Origin: Leptolyngbya sp. O-77 | GTDB taxonomy: Bacteria; Cyanobacteriota; Cyanobacteriia; Elainellales; Elainellaceae | NCBI RefSeq assembly: GCF_001548395.1 | Contig: NZ_AP017367.1 | Location: forward strand, 4,439,001 to 4,503,000 | Direction: 5' to 3' | DNA length: 64,000 nucleotides | Part shown: piece after piece, positions 24,909 through 34,163 of the stretch | Position numbering within the stretch: the first letter of the stretch is position 1 | Layout of the letters: each line of letters starts with the position of its first letter | The notes under the pieces: generated by a model | Seen by the model: the letters and a program-made list of their open reading frames with translations, nothing else | The model's database searches: none | What the model was told of the DNA's origin: nothing | Made by a program: the position numbers and the translations under genes

Positions 24909-25187
24909 GATGCAATTCCAAACAAAACTTTAGAAAAGGCTTTGGATGACAAATTTGGAGACGCAGAGAGTCCTGGGGCTGCATCTTTTCCGCACTGTCA
25001 GTACCCGCTGGGGGAATGGCGATCGCCCTTTGAAGCCGGTTAAATAAAAGCTAATTGCACGCAATTCTGATTTCATCCTGTGCCGCTTCGGAGTCTCAGC
25101 AAAGCCACTTCAGCCACAAGAGCAGAGTCCACCCAGTCTTAGCGCTCAGTCTCTTTCCTGAAATTCCTGTCCAAGCTTTATGTAGAT

Positions 25188-25610
25188 ATGATCAACACTC
25201 AAGGGACAACTAAAACCTTTTCAGAATCCCTCGATCTGAATCGCCTAGAGCAGGAAGTATTGGTTCGCCTGCTTAGCAATACAGCCATATTGTGGAAACC
25301 TATTAAAGTCTTTCAGGAAGCAAAAGAAACCGTTAACGAAGTAATTTTTGAACTAAAGGTTGACGAAACAGAGTTTTATATCGTTCGTCGCAAGCAAACG
25401 GAAGCCAAGGCAATTTGCCTTAGCCCGCGAGAACTGGCGATCGCCCGTCTGATTGCCCAGGGGTTACCCAACAAAACCATCGGCAGCACGCTTAAAATTA
25501 GCCCCTGCACGGTTTCTACTTATCTACGCCGCATTTTTGGCAAGCTGGGTGTTTCGTCTCGCGCCGCGATGGTCGCTCGTCTGATGCAGGATAATGTGCT
25601 GCAAAATTAA
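25188..25610 (+). CDS. LuxR-type (GerE HTH) transcriptional regulator, short form
   Basis: The 140-residue protein has a C-terminal LuxR/GerE helix-turn-helix (LSPRELAIARLIAQGLPNKT, then STLKISPCTVSTYLRRIFGK, LGVSSRAAMVARLM). The N-terminal half (about 1-80) is not a receiver domain; it has no DD...D...K set. Small stand-alone LuxR proteins of this kind are common in cyanobacteria. It is divergent from the EYE cluster across about 280 bases and is the natural candidate for its regulator (inference). It ends four bases before the convergent mdh gene. The 5' part of the gene is AT-richer than its surroundings. Confidence 0.87.
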   Translation: MINTQGTTKTFSESLDLNRLEQEVLVRLLSNTAILWKPIKVFQEAKETVNEVIFELKVDETEFYIVRRKQTEAKAICLSPRELAIARLIAQGLPNKTIGSTLKISPCTVSTYLRRIFGKLGVSSRAAMVARLMQDNVLQN

Positions 25611-25614
25611 AGTG

Positions 25615-26580
25615 CTAAAGCAGTGCCATTGCCCGATCGATGCCCTGGCGCACCACCGCCGCCGAACTGTGGAGTTCCTTCAGTTCCGAGTCGCTCAGCT
25701 GTAGCTCTAGTACGCTCTCTGCACCGCCGCAGCCGAGTCGCGTGGGCACACCGATAAAGATATCCCTGAGCCGATATTCACCCCGCAGATAGGAGGCGAT
25801 CGGCAGCAGACGCGACTTGTTCAGCAAAATCGTTTCCACCATGACGCAGGTCGAAGACGCAGGCGCATAATATGCACCGCCCGTTTGCATTAGCTCCACA
25901 ATTTCTGCGCCACCGTTGCGCGTGCGGTGAACCAGACGGGCGATGGTGTCTGCGTCTAGCAGTTCTGTAATGGGAATGCCGTTGACAGTAGAATAGCGCG
26001 GCAGTGGCACCATCAGGTCGCCGTGGCTGCCCATCACCATTGCGCTTACGTCGGCAGTAGACACCCCCAGTTCCAGCGCAATGAAGGTCTGAAAGCGGGC
26101 CGAATCGAGAATCCCCGCCATGCCCATGACCCGCTCCGGCGGCAGCCCGGTCGCCTTCCAGGCCAGATAGGTCATCACATCCAGCGGGTTCGTAACCACG
26201 ATGAAAATGGCGTTGGGGGATTGGGCGATCGCCTTTTGGGCCGCCTCCATCACGATCGCGGCGTTGGTCTTCAGCAGGTCGTCGCGGCTCATGCCAGGGC
26301 GACGGGGCAGCCCAGCGGTAATCACCACCACATCGGAACCCGCCGTCATCGCATAGTCTGTCGTGCCGACAATCTGGCGATCGTGTCCCTCGATGCCGCG
26401 AGCCTCCAGCAAATCCAGCGCCACGCCCTGGGGTCGCCCATCCACAATATCCAGCAGCACCACATTAGCCAGGTTTCGCTCTGCAATTCGCTGGGCTAGC
26501 GTACTGCCGACGTTGCCAGAGCCAATGATGGCAACACGGGTGGGGGTGCAGGCGTTGGGCGCGTGGGACGTGGTAGACAT
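25615..26580 (-). CDS. mdh: Malate dehydrogenase (lactate/malate dehydrogenase family)
   Basis: The 321-residue enzyme oxidises malate to oxaloacetate with NAD. The Rossmann fold opens with VAIIGSGNVGSTLAQRIAER. The substrate loop reads TAGLPRRPGMSRDDLL, where Arg rather than Gln favours malate over lactate. VVTNPLDVMTYLAWK, the catalytic His in MGSHGDLMVPLPR and the catalytic Asp/Arg region are intact. Length is normal. It is convergent with the LuxR-type gene. Confidence 0.95.
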   Translation of the reverse strand: MSTTSHAPNACTPTRVAIIGSGNVGSTLAQRIAERNLANVVLLDIVDGRPQGVALDLLEARGIEGHDRQIVGTTDYAMTAGSDVVVITAGLPRRPGMSRDDLLKTNAAIVMEAAQKAIAQSPNAIFIVVTNPLDVMTYLAWKATGLPPERVMGMAGILDSARFQTFIALELGVSTADVSAMVMGSHGDLMVPLPRYSTVNGIPITELLDADTIARLVHRTRNGGAEIVELMQTGGAYYAPASSTCVMVETILLNKSRLLPIASYLRGEYRLRDIFIGVPTRLGCGGAESVLELQLSDSELKELHSSAAVVRQGIDRAMALL

Positions 26581-26719
26581 TGCTTTGGGACTCGCTAAGA
26601 GAGCGGCCTAGGCGAGACTGGTGAAGTGCGTTTGGCGTTGCCGTCTCGTAGAGAATCGCCCGGTTCCGCTGGGGTTCTATTGTGTAGGGTATGCGATCCC
26701 CTCTGCCAACCCTGCGAAT

Positions 26720-26935
26720 CTACTCAAATTTTTCCAATTGATCGGCCCGCAGCCACATATTCGGCGTCGGCACATGGCCAAACTGCACCAGCAGGTAGTC
26801 GCCCCGTGCGTCCAGCACTTCACCCTTGGTCTCAAAAATGTAGGACGGAAAGCGCGTGTCGCTCGCCGCTGCTTCCAGACTGTTTTCCAGCTTTTCGCGC
26901 ACTACGCGCACCACATCGCCCTTCTTGACTGCCAT
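26720..26935 (-). CDS. ndhO: NAD(P)H-quinone oxidoreductase subunit O
   Basis: The 71-residue protein is NdhO of the cyanobacterial/plastid NDH-1 complex (cyclic electron flow and respiration at the thylakoid membrane). Diagnostic segments are MAVKKGDVVRVVREKLENSL, SDTRFPSYIFETKGEV and VPTPNMWLRADQLEKFE. An upstream in-frame ATG at 27046 would add 37 unrelated residues; ATG 26935 matches the family start. A TATAAT hexamer lies 40 bases upstream. Confidence 0.95.
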   Translation of the reverse strand: MAVKKGDVVRVVREKLENSLEAAASDTRFPSYIFETKGEVLDARGDYLLVQFGHVPTPNMWLRADQLEKFE

Positions 26936-26974
26936 CGTTGCCCGTCCTGTGTTTAATCTTGTGACTTTCTTGGG

Positions 26975-26980
26975 ATTATA
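26975..26980 (-). promoter_or_regulatory. Candidate -10 element of ndhO
   Basis: A perfect TATAAT on the minus strand lies 40 bases before the ndhO start codon. A TTGATA lies 21 bases further upstream, which is too far for an ideal -35, so only the -10 is proposed. Confidence 0.35.
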
Positions 26981-27092
26981 CTTACGATGCCTTGCGGCTT
27001 GTATCAAACCTTTCACTATAATGCCCTTCACAGGGTATTGCAGCAAGGGTCGGTAGATTAGGGCTAGTACTCCGAGGCAGAAGTTCTGCCCC

Positions 27093-27862
27093 TAGTTTGT
27101 AGTACAGGCTTTAGCCTGCCTCTGAGGGGCTAGCCATGAATAGAGCGACTGAAGTCGCCACTACAAATAGGGTTTGTAGTACAGGCTTTAGCCTGCCTCT
27201 AAGGGACTAGCCATGAATAGAGCGACTGAAGTCGCCACTACAAATAGGGTTTGTAGTACAGGCTTTAGCCTGCCTCTGAGGGACTAGCCATGAATAGAGC
27301 GACTGAAGTCGCCACTACAAATAGGGTTTGTAGTACAGGCTTTAGCCTGCCTCTAAGGGACTAGCCATGAATAGAGCGACTGAAGTCGCCACTACAAATA
27401 GGGTTTGTAGTACAAGCTTTAGCCTGCCTCTGAGGGGCTAGCCATGAATAGAGCGACTGAAGTCGCCACTACAAATAGGGTTTGTAGTACAGGCTTTAGC
27501 CTGCCTCTAAGGGACTAGCCATGAATAGAGCGACTGAAGTCGCCACTACAAATAGGGTTTGTAGTACAGGCTTTAGTCTGCCTCTAAGGGACTAGCCATG
27601 AATAGAGCGACTGAAGTCGCCACTACAAATAGGGTTTGTAGTACAGGCTTTAGCCTGCCTCTGAGGGACTAGCCATGAATAGAGCGACTGAAGTCGCCAC
27701 TACAAATAGGGTTTGTAGTACAGGCTTTAGCCTGCCTCTGAGGGACTAGCCATGAATAGAGCGACTGAAGTCGCCACTACAAATAGGGTTTGTAGTACAG
27801 GCTTTAGCCTGCCTCTGAGGGACTAGCCATGAATAGAGCGACTGAAGTCGCCACTACGAACA
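27093..27862. repeat. Array of ten 77-bp palindrome-rich tandem repeats
   Basis: Unit starts (GGGTTTGTAGTACAG) lie at 27170, 27247, 27324, 27401, 27478, 27555, 27632, 27709 and 27786, with a slightly divergent first unit at about 27093. The spacing is exactly 77 bp. Each unit contains the palindromes CAGGCTTTAGCCTG and GCGACTGAAGTCGC and is bounded by TTTGTAGT and ACTACAAA, so it can fold as a double hairpin. Units differ at only a few positions (TCTGAGGG/TCTAAGGG, ACAAGC, TTTAGTCTG). It fills nearly all of the 27047-28006 gap between ndhO and the oxidoreductase gene. Confidence 0.95.
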
Positions 27863-28006
27863 GTGGGTTCGCCCTAAACTTTTTGGTAAGAACCAATGAC
27901 TCCTTCTGTAGAGGCATCCTCTGCAACCAGTCCTGCGGTAGCCTTTTGTTAAGGATTAGAAATACCACTCCATTGCAATTCGTCACCCCGCTCCTCACAA
28001 CGGCTC

Positions 28007-30269
28007 ATGTCTCCAACTCCCCAGCCCAAGCCGCCCCACAGCCAGACCAATGCCGACACGCCCGACCAGGGTGGTGGGCTTTCCGTGGTGCAATATTGGG
28101 CAGAGCAAACGCTGACACCCGAAGGGCCGCAGCTTTGGCAAACGCTAATGCACAAGAGCGCTGTTTATCTTGTGCGTGGGCACGGGTGGGCAAAAGGGTG
28201 GCTTTCGCAACGAGCTAGACGAGTCGATGCAGCGCTGCATGAAAAGCGTTGAGTCGATCATGGCGGAGCTAATGCCAGCCGTGCCGCCGCAGTTTTTTGA
28301 GACGCAGAGCATCGCAGAACTCCAGCAACTTTCGTCAATGGAGGCAGATCGGCTGGGGCGGCTGAGTGTGCCGATGATCTTGCGGGCGGGGCGATCGCAC
28401 TATGAGCGCGTCAGTTGGGATGAGGTGTATGCGTTCGCCACTGCTGCCTTCCAAAAATCACCTGAGCGGATTGCGTCCTATAGTTCGGGGCGCAGTTCCA
28501 ACGAAGCTGCATTCCTCCTGCAACTCCTGTTGCGGACGCTGGGATCGAATAATCTCGCCGACTGTTCTGACCTGTGTCATGCTCCTTCCACCGTGGGGTT
28601 AAAAGAAGTGCTGGGAACCAGTACCTCGACCGTCAGCTTGGAGGGGCTGAAGCAGTCCGATTGCGTTGTGCTGATGGGTTCCAATGCGCCCTACAACCAT
28701 CCGCGCCTAATGAATGAGCTAATCAAATTGCGCGATCGCGGCGGTTCCGTAATTGTGATCAACCCCATCATGGAGGTGGGGCTGGTCAAGTTCGGTTCGC
28801 CAGCCTTTCCGCTGAAATCGCTCATTCCCGGCTCAGACATTTCCTCCCACTACTTGCAGCCCATTCCTGGCAGCGACGTGACGCTGCTGACGGGCATCCA
28901 AAAGGCGCTGCTGGAGCGCAATCAGGTGGACTGGGACTTTCTCAAGGCGCACACCGAAGGCTGGGAAGCGGTCGTGGAACAGGCCCGCAGCACAAGTTGG
29001 GAAGCGATCGCCCAGGGATGCGGCGTGTCTCAGCCGGAAATTGAAGCGGCGGCGGCGATGATTGGCAATGCAAAGCGCGTCGTGTTTGCCTGGGCGATGG
29101 GCATTACGCACCACGCGAACAGTGTGGACAACGTGTGGAATATTGTGAACACGGCTCTGATGACGGGGAATTTGGGCAAACCCGGCGCGGGGGTGATGCC
29201 GATTCGCGGACATTCCAACGTTCAGGGCTTTGGCTCCATGGGCGTGACGGTGAAGCTGAAGCAGGAGATTCAGCAGGCGCTAGAAAAGCTGCTGGGGCGA
29301 TCGCTCAACTTGCCACCGGGTTATCATACTCGCGATCTGATCGAAGCCGCAGAGGCAGGTCAGGTCGATACGCTATTGGCGCTGGGCGGCAACCTCTACG
29401 GCGCAAACCCCGACACCGCCCAGGCAAAACGCGCCCTCGGCAACATCGACACGATTATTTATCTGGCGACCAAGCCTAATCCGGGACACTTTCACGGGCT
29501 GGCCAAAACGAATACGATTGTGATTCCAGTCTTCAACCGCTTTGAAAATCCGCACAAAACCACGGTGGAGTCGGGCAACAACTTTGTGCGAATGAATGAT
29601 CCGGGTCAGACCCATCTGAAGCAGGCAGATCTGATTGCCGAAGTTACATTTCTCACAGAACTAGCGCATCGGCTGCTGGGCAACGCCCCGGTAGACTGGC
29701 GCAAGCTGCAAGATACGCGCTACATTCGCCAACTGATTGCCAAAACGATTCCTGGCTACGAAAAGATTGCTGCTTTGGACGACGGCGGTGAAGAGTTCAC
29801 CATTTCGGGGCGGATCTTGACCCAGCCCCAGTTCAAAACGCCCTCTGGCAAAGCGCAGATGAAGCTGACACCGCTGCCCGATCTGTCGCTGCCCGACCCC
29901 AGTCACTTTGGCGCGGCCGATGGCACAACCGGGCTGGTGCTGGCGCTAATCACCGCCCGCAGCTATTCGCAGCACAATACGGTGGTCTACAAGGAGGGCG
30001 ATCGCTATCGAGGGATGCCCCATCGCCACTGCATTTTGCTGAATCCGCTAGACGCGGCCCGCGCTGGGCTTGCAGAACACCAGAGGGTGACGGTGCGGGG
30101 CGAGGCGGGTCAGCTAGACGGCGTGGAAGTAATTTTCGGGGCGGTGCGTCCCGGTGCGGCGCTGATGTTTTATCCCGAAGTGAACGCAATTTTTCATGCC
30201 AAAACGGACAAGCGCTGCGGCACGCCGGGCTACAAGCGAGTGCCCGTGTGGGTTGAGGGCAACAGGTAA
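28007..30269 (+). pseudogene. FdhF/YdeP-family molybdopterin oxidoreductase with two frameshifts
   Basis: Residues 1-55 are read from ATG 28007 (GGGLSVVQYWAEQTLTPEG, WQTLMHKSA) and the rest in another frame through 30269. Between them the conserved ACLSCAWGTGGQKGGFRNE segment is restored by adding one T near 28161-28163 (GCT to GCTT) and one G near 28177-28180 (GGG to GGGG). The C-terminal part is a full molybdopterin oxidoreductase: YSSGRSSNEAAFLLQLLLR, GNIDTIIYLATKPNPGHFHG, VESGNNFVRMND, and a dinucleotide-binding domain at the end. The two Cys of the CLSC motif, expected to bind an iron-sulfur cluster, lie between the two breaks. Either a recent pseudogene or two homopolymer base-calling errors. 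Confidence 0.85.
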
Positions 30270-30389
30270 GGCAGCAGCAAACGTCTTTCATGGGATGGTT
30301 TGAGCCTTGGGCAAAATCTGGGAATCCTGCTGGATAGCGTTTTCATCGGCCGTAATCTGCTACAGCCCTTCCCACGAAATTCCTGCCCT

Positions 30390-33113
30390 ATGCCGCGTTC
30401 ATTGTTTGCACGCTGCTCGTCTGGCTCAAATCGAGCGCAGTGGCTCAGCCTGCTGCTGGTGTTGCCGCTGGCGGCACTGCCGGCCCGTGCTGCTGCGGAG
30501 CCGTTGCCCCGTTTGGCCCAAGCGGTTCCCTCTGCTCAGGCCCGTTTGACAGAACAAGCGGATGAGCGGCTGCAACAGGGCGCAAGCCAGTTTCAGCGCC
30601 GCCAGTGGGATACGGCCGAACACCTGTGGCAGGAGGCGTTGCGGCTCTATCGGCAAGCAGGCAATCGGGTGGGTGAGGGGCGCGTCTTGGGCAACCTGGC
30701 GGCGATTCAGGAGGCGATTGGGCGGCCGCAGGCAGCACTGCGTCTGTTTCAGCAAAGTCTGGCAGTGGCAGAAGCAATGGGCGATCGCCGGGGTGTCAGT
30801 TTTGCGCTGTCTAATCTGGGGTTCCTGTATACGCGGCTAGGGCAATATGACGAGGCGATCGCCCGTCTTCAGGCAGCCCTGCCGCTGACGCAGCAAATGG
30901 GCGATCGCGAAGGTGAGTACGACGTACTCAATCAGTTGGGCATTGTGCATCGGGCGCAGGGACGCTACGACGAGGCGATCGCCGCCTTTCAGCAAAGTTT
31001 GGCGATCGCCCAGGCGGAGAATAGCCGTCGCGGTCAGGCGAATGTGCTGGGCAACCTGGGCAATACCTACACTGAGCAGGGCAACTATCCGGCTGCACTG
31101 GAAAGCTATCAAAAAACGCTGGAACTGGCACAGCAGGGGCAAGACCGGGTCATGCAGGCGGGTGTGTTGCAGCGCTTGGGGCAACTGTATACCCGCCTGG
31201 GCAACCTGTCGCGGGCGGTGGCCGTGCTGGAGGAGGGGCTGGCGCTGGCGCGGGGTGTGGGCGATCGCCGCCTACAAGCCTACACGCTGGGCAGCCTGGG
31301 CACCGTCTACGCCCGCACCACAGAACCCGACCGGGCCGTGCCGCTGCTGCAATCGGCAATTGAAATCACCGCGCAACTGGAAGATCGCCCCAATGAGGGC
31401 GCACTGCGGCAGGTGTTGGGCAGCGCCTACGCCGCAATGGGCAATCTGCGGGCGGCTCGTCAGCAGTATGAACAAGCGCTAGCGATCGCCCGGTCGATTG
31501 GCGATCGCGCGGGCGAAGGGCAAGCCCTCGGCGAACTAGGTCAGTTGCTCACCGACGAGGGCAAGCCAGCCGAAGCCGTCGCGCACTATCAGCGGGCGCT
31601 GGCGATTTTGCGAGAGATTGGCGATCGCCCTAATCAGGGACGGGCGCTATCGCTGCTGGGGGAAGCGCTGGTCGATCAGGGCAACCTAGAAGCAGCAGCC
31701 GATGCTCTGACCGAAGCAGTGGATATCTGGGAATCCCTGCGGCCAGGGCTGAGCGATGCCGACCAGGTGTCTCTGTTTGAAACGCAAGCTTCCACCTATC
31801 GCCTGCTTCAGCAAGTGCTAATCGACCTGGGCAAAACCCAGGAAGCGCTGCTGATTGCCGAACGGGGTCGGTCTCGCGCCTTTTTAGAACTGGTGGCGCA
31901 GCGGCTCTCGGCACAGGCCGCCCTCCGACTGCAAACGCCGCCCCCCTCGCTGTCCGAAATTCGCCAAATTGCCCGACAGCAAGAGGCAACGCTAGTGCAA
32001 TATACCCTGCTGAATCGCAATCGTCTGGGCATTTGGGTGATTCGCCCTGATGGAGACATTCAGTTTCGCCAGACCACCCTGCCCGAAACGACGCTTTCGA
32101 TCGAAGACACCGCTGAGCAAACTCGTGTCGCCGCCGCCCTCGGACGGGGCGCAACTGCGACCGAAGTGCAGGTTGCCAGCCTGGTGTCGCAGACCCGCAG
32201 CGACCTGCGGGATAGCCGTGCCCTCCCAAACACGCCAGCGCCCGCCGCCCCCACCCGCCGCATCAGCCGCAAGTTGCAAACCCTGCATCAGCTATTGATT
32301 GAGCCGATCGCCGATTTGCTGCCCCGCGACCCAACGGCGCAGGTGGTGTTCATTCCGCAAGGACAGCTTTATCTTGTCCCCTTTGCAACACTGCAAGGCG
32401 CAGACGGTTCATTTCTGATCGAGCGACACACCATCCGCACGGCTCCGGCGATTCAGATTCTAGGGCTAACCCATGCGCGACAGGGCCAACGGCGGGGTCC
32501 AGCTTCTTCCCTGATCGTGGGCAACCCCACCATGCCCAGCGTTGGGGAGCCACCGCAGCCCCTCGGCAGCCTGCCCTATGCTGAGCAGGAAGCCCAGGCG
32601 ATCGCCCAAATCCTCGACACGCAGGCGATTACTGGGAGCCAGGCTAGCGAAACGGCGATCGCCCAGCGCATGGCCAACGCCCGCATTATTCACCTGGCAA
32701 CGCATGGTCTACTGGATGACGTAGCCGGACTGGGCGTACCAGGGGCGCTGGCGCTAGCTCCTACTGCGGAGTCGGACGGACTGCTCACGACCAATGAGAT
32801 TCTCGGCCTGTCATTGCCCAATGCAGATCTAGTCGTCCTCAGCGCCTGCGATACAGGGCGCGGCAAGATTACGGGCGATGGTGTGATTGGGCTGTCGCGC
32901 TCCTTTATTTCGGCGGGTGCATCCAGCGTCGTCGTGTCGCTGTGGGCAGTGCCCGATGACTCCACTGCTGCGCTGATGACCGCCTTTTACCAAAGCCTGA
33001 AGCAAAACCCCAATCGGGCCCAAGCGCTGCGTCAGGCGATGCTGACTGTGATGCAGCAATACCCTAGTTCCCGCGACTGGGGCGCGTTTGTGCTGATGGG
33101 TGAAGCAGAGTAG
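30390..33113 (+). CDS. Exported TPR-repeat CHAT-domain (caspase-like) protein
   Basis: From ATG 30390 the 907-residue protein has a signal peptide (AQWLSLLLVLPLAALPARAA). About ten TPR repeats of the 40-residue type follow (ALSNLGFLYTRLGQYDEAI, QLGIVHRAQGRYDEAIAAF). A CHAT protease domain follows at about 600-907. The CHAT dyad is visible as His in RIIHLATHGLLDD (about 770) and Cys in VVLSACDTGRGKITGDGV (about 817). CHAT proteins are caspase-like cysteine peptidases; in cyanobacteria TPR-CHAT proteins are common and of unknown target. A TTG at 30300 would add 30 residues and spoil the signal peptide. It lies 120 bases after the oxidoreductase gene. Confidence 0.92.
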   Translation: MPRSLFARCSSGSNRAQWLSLLLVLPLAALPARAAAEPLPRLAQAVPSAQARLTEQADERLQQGASQFQRRQWDTAEHLWQEALRLYRQAGNRVGEGRVLGNLAAIQEAIGRPQAALRLFQQSLAVAEAMGDRRGVSFALSNLGFLYTRLGQYDEAIARLQAALPLTQQMGDREGEYDVLNQLGIVHRAQGRYDEAIAAFQQSLAIAQAENSRRGQANVLGNLGNTYTEQGNYPAALESYQKTLELAQQGQDRVMQAGVLQRLGQLYTRLGNLSRAVAVLEEGLALARGVGDRRLQAYTLGSLGTVYARTTEPDRAVPLLQSAIEITAQLEDRPNEGALRQVLGSAYAAMGNLRAARQQYEQALAIARSIGDRAGEGQALGELGQLLTDEGKPAEAVAHYQRALAILREIGDRPNQGRALSLLGEALVDQGNLEAAADALTEAVDIWESLRPGLSDADQVSLFETQASTYRLLQQVLIDLGKTQEALLIAERGRSRAFLELVAQRLSAQAALRLQTPPPSLSEIRQIARQQEATLVQYTLLNRNRLGIWVIRPDGDIQFRQTTLPETTLSIEDTAEQTRVAAALGRGATATEVQVASLVSQTRSDLRDSRALPNTPAPAAPTRRISRKLQTLHQLLIEPIADLLPRDPTAQVVFIPQGQLYLVPFATLQGADGSFLIERHTIRTAPAIQILGLTHARQGQRRGPASSLIVGNPTMPSVGEPPQPLGSLPYAEQEAQAIAQILDTQAITGSQASETAIAQRMANARIIHLATHGLLDDVAGLGVPGALALAPTAESDGLLTTNEILGLSLPNADLVVLSACDTGRGKITGDGVIGLSRSFISAGASSVVVSLWAVPDDSTAALMTAFYQSLKQNPNRAQALRQAMLTVMQQYPSSRDWGAFVLMGEAE

Positions 33114-33338
33114 TGAAGCAGCGTAACAGGCATCAGGGCCAGGCTCTCGAAATTTGGTAAAGTGATGCCGTGCGGGATGGATCATATGGATCATATTGGC
33201 TACGTAGGCGACAGATTGCAAGTCTGTCATTTCCACCATGCAGGTTCGGGATTTCCCATCGAGGAGGCAGCCTTACACGGGCGATCGCCCCGTTAGCATA
33301 GAGCTAATGTATGGAGCCAATGTGATGGATTTCGCCCC

Positions 33339-34055
33339 ATGACCCTCACACTCTCTCTTCCGTTTTCTCTTCGTATGACTGGCGCAGTGCCATCTCCTTA
33401 CAGCAATCAGCAGATTTCGGTCTGGCTGCGCGGCCTGCTCGCCCTCGCCTGGGCCGACGGCAATTTTGATGAACAAGAAAAAGCGCTGATTTCTGACCTG
33501 ACCGAGATCGAGCTAGCGCCCAAGACCGAGTTAGAAGGCGCAGCCCACATCATGCCGGAAGCCGTCGCCGAAGGTCTGGGAAACGACCCGAAAACGGCCG
33601 AAAACTTTTTGCGGACGGCGGTGATGGTGGCGATCGCCGATGGCACTTACTCTGCCGCCGAAGACCGCCTGCTTCAGGAATACTGCACCGCGCTGAACCT
33701 CCAGCCCGCCGTGCTAGATTCGCTGCGCCACACGTTGACCGAAGCCAGCGAGAGCGGCACTGTGGAGCAGTTCGCCGATTTTGACGATGAACACTATCTC
33801 CCCGTGCTGGCCCCTGTGCAGGAGTGGCTAGACGGGCTGGAAGTGCAAGATCCCCGACTGGCCCGCTTCCTGTGCAAAATGATCCCGCCGCAGTGCCCCT
33901 TCGAGCGCGATGTGGTGCTGTTTGGCCACAAGATCGTCCACATCCCCGCCATGTGCAAGCTCAATCCGCTGTATGAGCAGTTGGTTGGGCTGCGGTTTCG
34001 GGCGCTATCTTATCTGGCAGACGACTGCGGCGAGGATGTAACGCCGTATTGCTGA
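33339..34055 (+). CDS. TerB-like domain fused to a Mo-nitrogenase C-terminal (Mo-nitro_C) domain
   Basis: The 238-residue protein has a helical TerB-like N-terminal half (LLALAWADGNFDEQEKALIS, RTAVMVAIADGTYSAAEDRL) with paired acidic residues. A C-terminal domain starts at about residue 160 (VQEWLDGLEVQDPRLARFLC, PPQCPFERDVVLFGHKIVHI, CKLNPLYEQLVGLRFRAL, ending CGEDVTPYC). This matches the family named for the Mo-dependent nitrogenase C-terminus. Despite that name, it is widespread in non-diazotrophic cyanobacteria. The conserved Cys residues (CPFERD, CKLNP, CGED, YC) suggest metal or redox chemistry (inference). The start could be ATG 33375. Confidence 0.82.
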   Translation: MTLTLSLPFSLRMTGAVPSPYSNQQISVWLRGLLALAWADGNFDEQEKALISDLTEIELAPKTELEGAAHIMPEAVAEGLGNDPKTAENFLRTAVMVAIADGTYSAAEDRLLQEYCTALNLQPAVLDSLRHTLTEASESGTVEQFADFDDEHYLPVLAPVQEWLDGLEVQDPRLARFLCKMIPPQCPFERDVVLFGHKIVHIPAMCKLNPLYEQLVGLRFRALSYLADDCGEDVTPYC

Positions 34056-34163
34056 CAGAGGGATGGGAAGGCAGGGAGTGATTTGGGGGTTAGAGTTCTG
34101 TTCTCTGACCCCTGACCCCCGATCCCTGTAAAATACTCCCTTGCACTCCACACGTGGGAACTC

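Noticed and set aside
27093..27862. Possible CRISPR array
   Set aside because: The repeats are strictly tandem 77-bp units without unique spacers, are themselves palindromic, and no cas genes are nearby.
33339..34055. Evidence for nitrogen fixation
   Set aside because: The Mo-nitro_C domain occurs in many non-diazotrophic cyanobacteria, and no nif gene is present in the window.
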